A stretch of DNA of 64,000 bases, taken from positions 115,001-179,000 of the forward strand of contig JAJAGP010000235.1 of NCBI GenBank assembly GCA_025084515.1, given 5' to 3'. The translations under genes were made by a program, and so were the position numbers. The first letter of the stretch is position 1. The number at the start of each line of letters is the position of its first letter. This DNA is from Ancistrus triradiatus. Taxonomy: Eukaryota > Chordata > Actinopteri > Siluriformes > Loricariidae. Under the pieces are notes generated by a model, which was given only the letters and a program-made list of their open reading frames with translations, made no database searches and had not been told where the DNA came from. Below, in pieces: positions 1-12,901 of the stretch.

Positions 1-82
1 ACAATTCAGCCAAATTTAAATCTATCCTGACCCTGATGTGAGGTTTTTGACTATTTTCCTGCCATTCACATAAACCCTAGTA

Positions 83-901
83 CAGCGGTACCTCGGTTCT
101 CGACCACCTCGGGCCTCGATTCTCAACACATTTTGACCAGAAAAATTTGTCTTGTCATTTGCTCGCTACTCAGCACACTTGCTTAAACTTGTATGAGTCG
201 ATCCGTAAGACTCAGCCGAAACTCGACTCACGATTCAGTACACAGTGATTCAGTCTCACAAAAGCTCTTTCCCAGTGGAGATTTACGCTCTGTTTGTTGT
301 GTTTTTCATTATTTTAACATCTACAATACTGTGTTCTTAGTGCAAATAAGTATCCACTACCCAGGATAGTATTGACAGCCAACTAAATGGGCATCCTGTC
401 CTGATTCTCTAGAACACAGGCTGAGCAGATAGCATTAGCAGCTGTGCTAGCACTGATGAATAGAGTAAGTAAGCTTGCACTTTCAATCCACTAACTAAAT
501 TACATTGATAGAGATTTTTCAACACTTTAATCCACACTTTAATAAGCTTTGTGTTTATGATTTTGGCCAACTGTAGGTTAATGTAAGTATTTTAAACATT
601 CATTTATTTATAGCATATCAAAGTACCGGTATCCTTTCCATGTCTATTATACAGTATAGACGCTCTACCAAACACTTGTTAAACTCATGGGTTCATGATA
701 CATTTAACTTATGATGGATTTGTTGGAACATCATAAATCAGGGAGCACCTGTACAATGCATATAATGTTATTCATTGTGGATTATCTAGGGGGTCTGGAA
801 TGGATTAATTCAATTTACATTATTACTTATGGGAAAAAGTTGTTTTCGGTTCTTGACAAGCCTTTTGGAACGAATTAACGATGAGAATTGAGGTACCCCT
901 G
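83..901 (+). mobile_element. T1 element, full-length pogo/Tigger-like non-autonomous transposon
   Basis: The left end reads CAGCGGTACCTCGGTTCTCG and the right end is its imperfect inverted complement (GAATTGAGGTACCCCTG). TA dinucleotides flank both ends at 81-82 and 902-903, as expected for the Tc1/mariner/pogo superfamily. The termini resemble those of Tigger elements. The 819-bp interior has no transposase frame, so it would need an enzyme supplied in trans. At least eight other copies or fragments lie in this window (8741, 9116, 10203, 20971, 31325, 34804, 37841, 57595). This copy sets the orientation called plus here; that choice is arbitrary. The superfamily is well supported; the Tigger assignment rests on terminal similarity only. 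Confidence 0.75.
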
Positions 902-903
902 TA

Positions 904-2765
904 TGTTGTTATCCTTGTGGAGATCTTCCGTTATACCAACTGACTCCTCTACAAGGATAATTATTCATCTATTGATCTTGGGATTACACTGTAGCGTCTA
1001 ACTTGCATGATATTTATGTAAATATATTTAATGTCGTTTTAATGTCATGTTCACCAAATGATTTCTTGAAAGTGGGAACACTTCATTAACTACTTTGGTG
1101 AGCTCACCTTGTCCTGTATTTTCTGGTGCATGAGAAAAATAAAAGATACTACTTTTTCTTTCTGAGGGATTGTCTACTTCTGAAACTAACAGTGTGCATT
1201 TTACCAGCTAGATGCTGGGCTGAGGGCATCGTCATCGGGCTGTGACAGCAGAAACAATCTGTTTTAATAAAAAATGATTGCTGAAATTCCACTATTGAAT
1301 ATACTACTAAAGTAGCTTAACAGGACCTTACTACAGCATATTTACTGTTTGGTACACTTTGAGCTCACCTGTTTTCTGAACAGGGTCAGAAATGCCCTGT
1401 TCTTTTTTTATCTCTCTCTTCACCCTTGCATTTTTTTTAAAATCCCAATTGCAGTTTCATTTTAGCCAGGTCTCTACTGCTAAGTCAACTACAATTAAAC
1501 GATAGAACTGCACACAGGAGGGTCAAACCACATGTGCTCTTGAGGCAGGGGGTGGGGGGATAAATTAAACAACACAGTACGCAGATAAACAGAACTTTTG
1601 AAGGCTGTAAATAAAGGCGCAGTGTGGTATTATTTATTTGTAGAATAACAGAGTGTGAAAATTACAAACCAAAACGAATTTATTTCCGAAGGCTGTTGGA
1701 GGGCCCCCCAATCAAGCATGGCCCTGGGTAGGCAGGTCCACCATTACCCTCTGTTTGACACCCCTGGTAGGATGTGTTGTATTAATAAGTACTGTGGTAT
1801 TGGGTGCTCGTCCTGTGGTATAGCTCTGTGGTATGTTAAACACATTTCAAAGCTTGGAGTAAAGGTTTTAGTCATTTGATTTGTTCAACCACGGGCCTCA
1901 TGTCACAGATGAGTCAGCTCTCTGATATGTTTCTGGATTGTTGATTCACTGCCTTTACCTATTATGTTTAAGTGCTGACAGTTTTGATGACAGCCAGACA
2001 TGGTTGTCCAGACTCATAGCAGACTGATAACAGGTCTGATCTTGCCCCCAGTGTACACTCGTTTAACGAGCAAGCGGCACATAGCAGTTTTCTCACGACA
2101 ACATGGATGCGTGACTTATGCCTGATTCTAATTTTGCCATTGTCATTCAGTTCAGCAGTTCAGAAACATTTTTTTACACAGTGTGAAAATAGCATGGGGG
2201 TTTTTCAAGCACTCTGAGCTAATGTGATTAAAGCAAATGATCAGAGTGGTGTGTGAAAATCAGAGCCCTAATAAGAGGTTGTTCATGTTTGACACAGTGC
2301 ATGCTCGCCCAGCGTGTCATTAGTCTCAGTTTCATAGGGTTGTGCATGGCTGGCCTATTCCAGTAATCCACCGCACGCTAAGGATTTAAACAGCAAGGAC
2401 CAGATAATAATTTAGAGAGATACTTCTGTCAGCACTCCTGTTTGGGTGTGACTGCTGAATGCCACATCTCATCCAAGTAATACAAGAGAAGTGTTTTTTT
2501 TATTGTCTTGTATATATAGGTGATCCCATACGATCTCTAGTTTTCAGCAGGTTAGATTAGGGATCAGTTTGCAACTTGATTGTAGGTCGATTTTGTTATG
2601 ATCGTATGAGATCAGCTAATCTGAGTTCTACAGTTCTAAATATACCAGGCCTTCAGAGCCACATCTGGAATAAGAATGCATTTAATTTGACTTTTTCATA
2701 TACATTTAATGTCCAGCTCATCAATGTCTGTTTGCTTTAATGGCCAGGGTCTTAAGTTATAAGCA
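904..2765. other. No gene recognised; AT-rich sequence
   Basis: I see no exon, transposon end or SINE here. A short hairpin lies just to the right of the T1 element (arms 909-922 and 947-960). The 74-codon open frame near 1655 has no recognisable motif. Confidence 0.6.
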
Positions 2766-3765
2766 ATTATAATAGGAAATAAAAATCTGTTTCTCTCCGT
2801 CAACAATACTGGTCAATGCTGTCCGATGTATGTTGTTACAGTATACAGTACTGTACTCAACTCTAATTACCATATTTTATTTAATAATTATAACAGATTC
2901 CAATGTTCATTGTTTATTTATGTACTGTTACACTGCCCAATATGGGTGCGTATTTATTATTGTTTTATTGCACTCTAGTGCAATGCATTGTGCTTCTTCT
3001 TCCCACCTCCTATCACACTGATTTTTGGGCTCTGAAAACTACTGGTAACCTCAACAGCCAATTACAGCTTCGGATCCACGAGCAGAGGCGAGAGTTAAAG
3101 AGCAGAAGTCAGCTCACCTTTGGAACTCGAGACTGTTCTTACTTGGTTGATGTGTTTAGGGACTTTTTTTGTGTAAGTTACTCATGTTTGTGTGGATGAC
3201 TTTCTGCTACTTTTTTGTAACAAGCTGTAAATGGCGTTCCTAAGTGCATGTGCCTGTCCTATTGTAAGTAGTACTCCTTTGTTTGTCCCACCACTACCTG
3301 TATATTCTCTCTAACTTATAACTGTATGAACTGGATCACGTTCACTTGTTGAGTCTCTGTTTCATCTGGGCCATCTTCCGTGTTGTTCATAAGTCTGTCT
3401 GTCCATGCATTTTTGGCTTTCGTCAAACAAAAGTATTAGGTCTATCATACTTTCCTTTTCAGTGTTATGCCTTTCCCCTATGCAGGGTCGTTACAGTACA
3501 TTAACTGTACATTATTGTATTTTCTATAATTATTTTGAATTTCCATAAATGAAAACAGGTTTAGCATGTGTATAACAGTTTTGTTTTCATGCTGATCTCT
3601 TGACACATTTATGTATAGTTTGTATGTAGTTGAAAATACCTGTTATATTCATATTAGAGTAGCATAAAAAGACTATGTGACTATGGTAATGTCTGGTCAA
3701 CATCCATTTCACTCAATGTCCTGTTTTACAGAACATAATGCGGGCATTAAATGGCACATACCTGT
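2766..3765 (+). repeat. Unclassified interspersed repeat U1, copy 1
   Basis: Blocks here match 35041-35760 in the same orientation and 28440-28690 in the opposite orientation. Shared landmarks are the TAGGGACT motif after GGTTGATGTG (3148-3165), TTGTAACAAG (3214), GCGTTCCTAAGTGCATG (3234), the TCTCTCTAAC segment (3307), and a right end near GTCCTGTTTTACAGAACATA (3720). Copy 1 carries extra sequence between about 2810 and 3090. I see no coding capacity or clear inverted termini, so the class is unknown. Boundaries are approximate. Confidence 0.55.
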
Positions 3766-5455
3766 ATATCTCATAAAAAATGCTAGTGTTAATGATTATA
3801 CATGCAATGTGTTATACGAAGGACATCTTCACAATTTAACTGTAGAGTCAACAGGTATGTTTACTGATAGCTTCATGGTTTGAGGACCATAGCAAACACA
3901 CACACAGTTATTATTAGTTAGTTTAAATAAGTTGACAGGTTGACTGTTTCAGTAGCTATATAGCAATATAGCTGGTCCTTTTTCTGATTCAGGATGGAAT
4001 GCTGTGGTGATGACATATGAAAAACATACAAATATGGAAAAACGTTTTTGAATGCGATTTATTTTAACTGACTTGCCAGAGGCAGTCACATCTTTGGGAT
4101 TTCATTAATTAACATTCATTTAATTTTTAACAAAATATTAGTAGTGTAGTTTAAGTTGGTTAAAACAATCATTGTTTAAAGCATTAATGCAACTGAAAAA
4201 GCCTCTGTCTGTGGTTTCCCCAGGTTAAATAAACAGGGAGATGGCACAAATTCAAAAGCAATCAGCATGAGGAGACATTCTACTTGCTGCCAGTCATGTC
4301 TGAGAGAAGCATGACACAAAGAGCAATTAATGAGTAACTCAAGAACCAAAAAAAATCCATCCCGTTCTCAGTGTTGATAACAAAGCCATGTCCCAAACAA
4401 ACATGCAATAATTGTGTGTATAAACTACATACAGGCATATCTAAGTATAGCTTTGTAAACATTCATTATTCTGTAGCTGTCAAAACACCTATGATAAATC
4501 CAGCTAATTTGAGGGTTTAGAGCTGATGCATTGGAAAAAAAGTTAATTTCTCTCATAATAGCCTCCACAAATAGCACAGAACTCTTTGTTTCCATTTTGT
4601 TATGATTTAAGGGAAAGGGGGTAAACTGAACAAGGTCTCTCCTAAATTCCTTTTAAGCTGTTCCCAGTGGCCACCCTCCTTCAGGAAGGCTCTCTCACAG
4701 AACTGACTCCACTTCTTGATTCCAATTGTGATAATACATTATGCTGGTACATTCGGCTTGCTTCCTGCTTGTGTTTTAAACAGCTGTTGCCAAGAGAACC
4801 TGAAGGAGCAACCAATGTGCAATTGATGAATACAAATGGACACACATCTATATTTGGATTCCATATCAACAAAAGGCCACTGGTTAATTTAGTAACAGCA
4901 ATGAACTACACAGTGAGTGATGCTGAGCAAGAGTGAGTATTATTGGCAGTGATCAGATGAGACAAGTTATGACCAAACAAGTAGTTGTTATGGATTGAGA
5001 AATCACACAGACACGACACCATGATTACCAAGATTGCCTGTTTATTTCAGTATCTTCCAATATATTCTCCAACCATGTCTCTGAATGGGTGAAGAAAAAG
5101 AGCATGTCTGATATATATATTTTTTTCATAGTGACTTCCCAACATGGTCTGCACTTTTTACAATTATATCAGCCCTCCCCCTTCCTGTTCCTCGTAGGTT
5201 TTTAGGAAATGGGCCTTGTTATCTGGACAGGGCATATTAAGAAAAATCTTAAAAGAAATAACAGGGCTTAAACAAAACACAAAACACTGCATGGTTGCTT
5301 AGACACTTTTGAAGAACACAATTTCTTGGCTTAGGCAGAGCCTGAGGTGAACACTTACTGGATATTAAGGTGAAGAATACTGACCTTTAGTAGATACCCT
5401 CATAAAGAATAAATTAAACCAAGGTTGAGATCCTTGCTGAAGGGCCCTACAGTGA
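3766..5455. other. No gene recognised
   Basis: The stretch is AT-rich and apparently non-coding. The longest frames (about 60-90 codons) show no family motif. I see no transposon end. Confidence 0.55.
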
Positions 5456-5461
5456 GTGGAT

Positions 5462-5534
5462 GACATGCACTTAATAATCCGATAACTGCAGAAAATCAGA
5501 TTTTGTCAGTAATCTGATCAGCTAGCATATATAC

Positions 5535-5620
<86 letters not shown>

Positions 5621-5950
5621 ATGTGTGCATTTGAGTAATCAGATAATGGGAAACCTTTGGGTTTACATGACATGGGCAATAATCAGATTTCTACTTTGCA
5701 GCCAGCCAGTAATCTCTCAGAAAGATGTTACATAAACTTCAAAACTGAATATTAAATAATCAAATTCCTTGTTGTTCCATTGTGTCAATGGAAAAAAGAG
5801 GCCAAATAACACAAAGTCTTTATAATAGGTGGACCTGGCAACTGTGTTTGACCCATTGAAATAGTTTGACTGGTGTACATGCTATGAGTAATCTGATTAC
5901 TGGAAGAAAATCCAGGCTCTTTTTTCTGATTTCTTAATCTGATTTAATAA
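5462..5950 (+). repeat. P-family repeat copy 1 (ends like GTTTACATGCACTTAATAAT)
   Basis: The left block has CATGCACTTAATAATCCGAT, followed by GCAGAAAATCAGATTTTGTC. The right block near 5874-5950 has TGTACATGCTATGAGTAAT and GATTTCTTAATCTGATTT. The same modules in the same order recur at 18544, 22735 and 30325. The two ends are roughly inverted, which suggests a non-autonomous DNA transposon, but I see no target-site duplication. The copy is interrupted by a microsatellite. Confidence 0.5.
5526..5628. repeat. Compound (TA)n(GT)n(TA)n microsatellite
   Basis: Alternating AT, GT and ATGT dinucleotides run across this interval. Confidence 0.95.
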
Positions 5951-5954
5951 ACTG

Positions 5955-6085
5955 GTAGCACTTAACTGCAGAAAATCTGAGTTGGTCAGTAATCCGATCA
6001 TTGCACTATTGAATAATCAGATAATGGGAAGCCTCCAGGTTTACATGACTCTGGTAATCATTCGAATTTCTACTTTGCTTCCTGT
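5955..6085 (+). repeat. P-family repeat, partial second copy
   Basis: The modules GCAGAAAATCTGAG, AATAATCAGATAATGGGAAG and ATTTCTACTTTGC repeat those at 5462-5700 in the same order. This looks like a partial tandem copy of the preceding repeat. Confidence 0.5.
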
Positions 6086-8740
6086 CACCCAAAAAGAGGA
6101 TGGCTCGCCTTTTGAGGCCGTTTCTTCAGTGTTACTTAGTTATGAGGGGAATTTTCCCTTGCTTCTGTTACCATTGGCTTGACCATTAGGGGTCTGGACG
6201 AATCTACTAATGAAGAAGATTTAAAGTAGAGAAAAGAAAGCCATGAAACAAGATGACCAACTGATCTCAAGCATTGCGAGATTGAAGAACTTGGTATAAA
6301 CTAGAGAAGGGAATTTTGCTTGTTAATTTGGAACGATTACTTATTTGGAGACGGGCAATTTAATTTGCTGCTGTTTTGCAGCAGGGAAGCAAGCTACCAT
6401 TAAACAGTTGGATACCGCACCCAAACCTTTAAGTGATCGTCATGTGCTTTCACAACTTTGCTGCGTGCTGAAATGCAGATGAAGATGGATACCTTAACTG
6501 TTATCAGTATGAATGCTGTACCTGTTCTTTGTCCAGCTGTTGGAATTTGAACTAGACCTGAAGTTCTTGGCTCTTGTGTGGATCACTCCCACTCTCTTGA
6601 ATTTGTAGTGGAGAAGCACATGGATAACAGTTAGTTTTAACTGGCAGCCATAACAAGAAGAGGATGTTTACTTTCAAATTTCTTTGTTAAGAACCGCAAG
6701 CCCACTTGGACCATTTGGGCATGTCTCCATTTCACCACCTCAAATGGTTGGAGGTTTCGTGTGATCCGCTGTGCGATGCGAGATAATGCCTTGCAGAAAT
6801 TTCTCGTAAGAACCATGTCGTATTCACAGAAGCGAGGGAAAGCCACTGATTGATTTCTGATCCATAGCTGGCTTCTCAATACATCCTCTTGAAATACATG
6901 GACATAAAGCCACAGTGCATGTTGGCCCTTAAGGTTTCAATACACTCTGCTAATGGTCTTATAATGGAAGGCGGTCTCATCGCTGGGGAACTCTCATCTG
7001 ATTTTCTTCTCTCCGACTCGAAGCAGACCAGAAACTGGAGAGCTGTGGGTAGGTGGAATGATGTGATTAGAGCCCATTAAGGCTGTTTATTTTATTAGGT
7101 TCTGTATTTTCTGTCTTTCCTCTTAGGGTGTTGACCAACATTATCTGGCACGACATCAACTCTTGACTCCAAAGAGCCCAGTGTTAGAATTCAGAGCACA
7201 GGTTGGATGTGTGCCAAGAAAGACAATCAGGAAATTTGCCCAGGCTTGGACTACGGCTCAGAGATCTGTGAAGGACATGATTTGAATGGCAACACTAAGA
7301 ATTTGGAGAAGGACCCCTGATAGAAGGGGAATAGCAAAGTTGTTTGGAGAGCTGTTCATATTTTATTTTCGTAGATCAGAGACAAAGGGAGCGTTTGAGT
7401 ATATAACCTATAAACATAGTTGTGGTGTGCTTTGTAATGTCTTCACTGATTCAAGGGAAGACTTGATTCTTCATCTCAATCTGTACCATTATTGTTCTCA
7501 GTAAAAATACATATTTTGGTGGTGCCTTTGTTTGCAGGCAGCATTCTGACACCCCATGCTCCAGTCATTATTACTATAATTACTATAATATAACAGTCAC
7601 TGCTGTCTATCCTGTCATTATGGCGTCTCAACGCTGAAAATAAGCACTTGTGCCTGGTGAATGGCATAACGTAAAAAAGAGTGGATCGTGCCAGTTCAAA
7701 CCATTATGATTAGGTGATCGAGAAAGACATATCTGTCCTCCTCTTCTCACTTCTGAATGTCTGCCAGAATCATTTATCCAATGAGCTGCAGGTTTGCGAT
7801 TGAGAATGCAGTGGGCCATGATAAGCCCCTCTCTCTCATCCAAATGCACTTGTCTGGCAGGCTTTGATAGACACAGAGGGCCAGAAAGACTGCAGTCTTC
7901 TCTCTTTGGCCGCCTCATTAGAATTAATCCTGCAGTAGGGCCTCTGACTGGCTTCTGCTAGACTTGTCTTTTTCACTCATTGTCAAAGTAATGCTTTTAG
8001 AGCACAAAAAATATATTTAAAAAAAGCATTCCTTGGTACTTCTGGAAATCGAAATTTCCATCCAGTACAGAAGCAAGATGGCTTGCAGAGTCCAGGTGGC
8101 AGAAAGATGAATGTTTAGTTCTGATGTGTGTTAGGAACTGCTGATTTCAGATGCAGTAGGAAGCGAAAGACTTGAAAATGAAGAAGGAACGTGAGAAATG
8201 AGAGACATCAACTGCTAACCAGCGACCAATACTTCCAACTCTCCCTAGAGCTGAGAAGCGTGTGGAATTATGAGCAGATAGTCGAGTAGATTAACAGTAT
8301 TGAATCACCTCTGAAACCCAAGCATGACATTAAAAAAATGTCTGGAATGGCCCAGAATGTGATTTCTGTTCTGTTATTGGATGACCATGCAATAGAAATG
8401 TGAGATTATGGAAAATAACATGGCAGGAATTGAGGAACTGAGGAAGAGGCTTCAACAGAAAATATGTAGAAAAGAAAGAGCAGTGGTTAATGTGTGAAAT
8501 GACAAGGGTTGTGGACATATGGCAGCAGATGGAGAACAAATGTTCATGGTGCGAAAGGAGGAGTTGGCAGAGTATGAGAATGACACAGACTCAGAAACCA
8601 TGGATCAAATATGGTGGAAAGTATCGTCTCACAGATGATTGGCGCAGAACACATATTTGTGATTAGGACCGCACAATGCTGGTCGAGCACAGTAATCCTA
8701 TAGCCACAAAATATCCGTGAATTTGTGAAGTTAGGATGAC
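6086..8740. other. No gene recognised; part may be conserved non-coding DNA
   Basis: I find no repeat signature across most of this stretch. The part from 7520 to 7980 is less AT-rich, free of recognisable transposons and open on the minus strand for 96 codons, but nothing in it resembles a known protein. The whole could be intron or intergenic DNA. Confidence 0.45.
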
Positions 8741-9111
8741 AACAGCCTGCAGTTAGCATTAGCAGCTATACCAGCACCCCAGAGTTCGCCAATAGAGTAA
8801 GTGTTTTGCTTTTACTTTTCATTTTCGATCCATTACTCAATAAATTACATGAGATTTTCAGGATTTTATAATGACATAAGCTTTGTGTTAGTGATATTGA
8901 CCAACTGTAGCTTAATGTAAGTGTTTTAACCATTAACTTGCTTATCATTACTTATTATAGGCTCCACTATATGCATGTATTCACTGTATTCATGATACAT
9001 TAAACTTATGAAGAATTTGTCAGAATATATCCCCATCATAAATCAGGATTCATCTGTACAATACAACTCCATTAATGCATATAATGTTTTGTACAGTGTG
9101 GATTTTCTGGG
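8741..9111 (+). mobile_element. T1 element fragment
   Basis: Internal T1 landmarks occur in the expected order: CAGCCTGCAGTTAGCATTAG, AATAGAGTAAGTG, TTGACCAACTGTAG, the CATAAATCAGG motif and CAGTGTGGATTTTCTGG. Both termini are missing. Confidence 0.65.
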
Positions 9112-9115
9112 AATA

Positions 9116-9462
9116 ATAAGAGCCAATCGAAAGGAAATCATGAGTCGAATCTTCCAGAACACAGGCTGCAGCTAATATTAGCAGCTATGCAAGTGTGCTG
9201 AGTTCACCAGTAGAGTAAGTGTTTTGCTGTTACTTTTCACTTTCATTCTATTACTCACCAAGTTGTATCAAATTACATTTTTGAACACTTTAGTATAAAA
9301 TAAGCTTTGTGTGAATGAGTTTGACCAACTGTAGGTTAATGTAAGTGTTTTAAACATGAACTTACTTATCATAAGCTCTGCGATGATACAATATAGACCG
9401 CTCTACCAAACACTCGTTAAACTCATCGGTTCATGTTACATTTAACTTATGATGGATTTGAC
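9116..9462 (+). mobile_element. T1 element fragment, second in a direct pair
   Basis: The same internal T1 landmarks start again directly after the previous fragment: CCAGAACACAGGCTGCAG, CACCAGTAGAGTAAGTG, TGACCAACTGTAGG and TTAACTTATGATGGATTTG. Both ends are missing. The pair could reflect two insertions or a partial tandem duplication. Confidence 0.65.
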
Positions 9463-10200
9463 AACAGTATCAGTAAAACATAAATTTAAAAGGCAGGAGG
9501 TCTTGAGCAAGTGTTTATACATTCTCATGCATTTTATTTTTGCCTAAATCTTGATGTACTTGTTATCCATTTACTGTATGAGATCCATAAGTGCTTGCTA
9601 GGGTCATTTCCTTTCAGACATCCTAATGCAACAATGTTGTGCCTACAGCAAGGAATTTAGGCTAAACAGGAAAGAACATGTGAAGCTAATGCTAATTCTC
9701 TGGAAACCCCTGTCACTGTCATGGTTGCAATCATAGTCATCATCACACCAAGAGAGATTGTGTGTAAGAGCAATCGATGCATTCTCTTTCTCTCTTCCTT
9801 GTGACAGCTATGTTCCATCCCAGTTCTCCCAGCCATTGCAGCATCAATGAGCAAAAATAATTGACACAGAAGGCTCCAGAGGGTAGTTCTGGGCTAAGAT
9901 CCCAGAACAGAATGACTAGGAAAAGACAGATGCCTAGTGTTCAATGAAAGCAGTACAAAGACAAAGTCGGCTGGAGATTAAGTCCCTATTTTGTAACACA
10001 AAGTAAGAAATGGTGTTCTGCAAAAATACAGGTTTTGACAGTCATTCTTTATTATAAGCATTTGAACAGGTAATGGTTAATCCCCAGGTCTAAACAAATC
10101 AGTTAGATTTTCAGCAGTGTGGTTACAAAAGAGCCATCGGTAAGCTATTTACTACAGTAGTGAAATGGTAGCATCGCTGGTGTTTAAATCAAGCAATTTG
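9463..10200. other. No gene recognised
   Basis: The sequence is single-copy within this window. The small frames on either strand show no motif. Confidence 0.5.
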
Positions 10201-10202
10201 TA

Positions 10203-11026
10203 AGTACCTCGGTTTTTGTCGTTAAGTCATTCCAGCAGCCTTGTCAAGAACTGAAAACAACAAGTAGCGAGCAAATTTTTCCCATAAGGAATAATGTAAC
10301 TTGAATTAATTTGTTCCAGACCCACAGAAAATCCACACTGTATAAGGCATTATATGCATTAATGGAGTTGTGTTGTACAGGTGCTCCCTGATTTGTTATG
10401 GGGATATGTTCCAACAAATTCATCATAAGTTAAATATATCATGAACTGAGGAATTTAATGAGTGTTTGGTAGAGCAGTCTATACTTTATATAATGGAGCC
10501 TATAATAAGTAATAATAAGTAAAGGTTAACGGTTAAAACACTTACATTAACCTACAGTTGGCCAAAATCATTAACGCAAAGCTTAGTTTATAACAAAGTG
10601 TTGAAAAATCTCATGTAATTTAGTGAGTAATGGATTGAAAGTGAAAAGAAAAAGCAAAACACTTACTCTATTGGTGAATTTTGGGGCGCTAGCATAGCTG
10701 CTAATGCTAACTGCAGCCTGTGTTCTGGAGCATTCAACTCATATTTTGCTTTCAGTTGGCTCTTATAAAGTAACCTTTATAGGACCTGTGGATACTTATT
10801 TGCACTAAGAGTACAGTACTGTAGATGTAGAAATAAAGACAAGCACGACAGAAATAGCTGAGATTTTCAGCGAGCAGAGCTGAATCACTGTGTCCTGAAC
10901 CGTGAATCGAGTTTCGGCTGAGACAAGTCTTGTGTCTCAACTTATACAAGCTTAAGCAAGTGTGCCAAGTCCCGAGCAAACGACGAGAACCGAATTTGAC
11001 GAATTCCAAGAACCGAGGTGCCACTG
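10203..11026 (-). mobile_element. T1 element, near full length, inverted
   Basis: The left end reads AGTACCTCGGTTTTTGTCG and the right end CCGAGGTGCCACTG, followed by TA (11027-11028). TA also precedes the left end (10201-10202). The interior matches 83-901 in reverse order. The length is 824 bp with no transposase. A few terminal bases on the left have been lost. Confidence 0.75.
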
Positions 11027-11028
11027 TA

Positions 11029-12900
11029 TTATCAGTCAAATGTGTGCCATACTGTTTAATAGCAAGAGGGAAAGTTCAAGATGAGTTCAGTTGGACGTTC
11101 ATGGTGAGCTACAGGCATGATTTGACTTCTACATGTGCTTGTGTGCTCATAAGCTTATTTAGTGAAATATCTGTGTCATCTATTGTCAGTAAACGATTTT
11201 AGCAAGATCAGATTGTGGGAATGCTCATGTTGCAATACAGTTGAGAACAATTTCAGGAAATTCATCTGATCTTCTAAGAGCAGTGGAGACTGTTATGGGG
11301 AAGTAGTTGAGCTGTGGTCCACCTACCCAGTACATGTCAAATGCCTGATGCAGACTTCGTTTTTAAACATAGATTAGGATTTCCCAGATCAGATTTAATA
11401 ATAGACTTTAAGACTACAGCTGGCGTTGCTGTTAACACTGTTTTTAAAACCATGTAATCATTGTTAGTTGGATGAAAGCGTTTTACTAGGGTTACTTCCA
11501 CCATAGAGTTTCTTTTGGTTAGAAATTGGACGATACATTTTTCAAACAGTGTAGGTTAGATTATTTATGTATGTGAGATGTGATCACAGTTTGCGGTCAC
11601 AATGCAGCTAGGGTGAATGTCCGGTTTAATAAGGCTGCAGCCAATCATGCAAAGTGCGCTTTGCTTCCTTCGCACTGCACGATGCTTGGTAGCGCAATGT
11701 TTAAAAGTTGATGTGTAATGGTGTAAAGGTTTAACCACAGAGCTGTGAAAAGTTAAAAAGGAAACGCAATTTGAATTGAAATTTGAAATAGCCTGTCAAT
11801 AATAATGTTGTTTTTAAAATTACAAGTAAACTGTGTGGTTACAACTCTGCTGTGTTACTCTTTTGGGTCAAGCAGAAAGTTGTAATGGGGGAAACAAATT
11901 TATCTTCTCATAAATGGTCCACCCTCACTGATTTTTTTTTCTCCACTATTTTTGAATTTCCGCTTAGTGAGTGCAGGTATCGGCCGATGCTGATTATTTC
12001 AAAATGGCATTAATCGAGAGGCTGGTAAATCGGTCTACCACAAATTTTTACCCATATCTGATTTCTCTCTTGTTATGCTAGATGTCCATGGTTATGTTTT
12101 GTTCGGATACTTTTAATATCAGCCTATGTTCGTCATGGTGCTGCAGGGTGATGCGTGGAAAAATTGTTGCAAACTGCATTCTCAGGGTCTCAGTAAGCAG
12201 ATTGGTGTGAGCATGGTCAAGCCCAGGGTAGAGTGGTCTACTGCACATCAGTTCTGGTTAAGAGGAAGTGTTTTTTTTGTTTTTTTTAACCCATATACAT
12301 TTCATGTGAAACAAGAGACTTTGGGTGGTTAGAAAAGTCCCTAGTTTGTATTTTATCAGGAAGTGTTTTTCTTAGATTGACTATTAGATTGACAGTGTTT
12401 TGTACTGACTGTCTGACACACATACTTTAAATGTTGCAGAAAGAAATCAGGTTTATTTGTGTTTGGTGATTAGAGAAAGACAGTGTGTTGTTTGTTGTTG
12501 ACAGTCTTTTGGGGTTTTTTTTGTTTTTCTTTTGCATGAGTAGTGGCAATGCTGGCATCTGACTTCTGCAGACGGTTTGCTTGCCTCAGGAACTTCAAAC
12601 AGTGCCAGAAACTAGAGACAGATGTTGATCATGGAGCTTTGTACTGGCCATTCCTAAAGCACTTCCAAGTTCATTTGAAATGTGCCAGTTATTCCTAAGC
12701 TAATACCCATTTATGGTTATACTACTGGTCCAAAGGTTTAGTACAACTTCTGTTTTCAGTTTGTTGACATTTAAGGAGAAATCAATTTCTTTTAAGTAAA
12801 TAGTCTCAAATGGTAGAAATTTCAGGATACATTTATAAAAGAGCTGAAATTGCTGTTGTCTATAAGGGTGTGTTTGTGTTTCCTGTTTTATTTTGTTATT
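11029..12900. other. No gene recognised; one short hAT-like relic
   Basis: Around 11965-12055 the motif GGTATCGGCCGATGCTG and a following AATCGGTCTACC resemble the ends of fish hAT repeats, but no partner end is visible. The rest is AT-rich with poly-T runs and no recognised exon. Confidence 0.4.
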
Positions 12901-12901
12901 G

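Noticed and set aside
5553..5735. 60-codon frame starting MCVCVCVC
   Set aside because: It is a translation of the GT microsatellite.
6637..6879. 80-codon minus-strand frame as a transposase or host exon
   Set aside because: No recognisable domain and no neighbouring terminal repeats that pair; left as unassigned.
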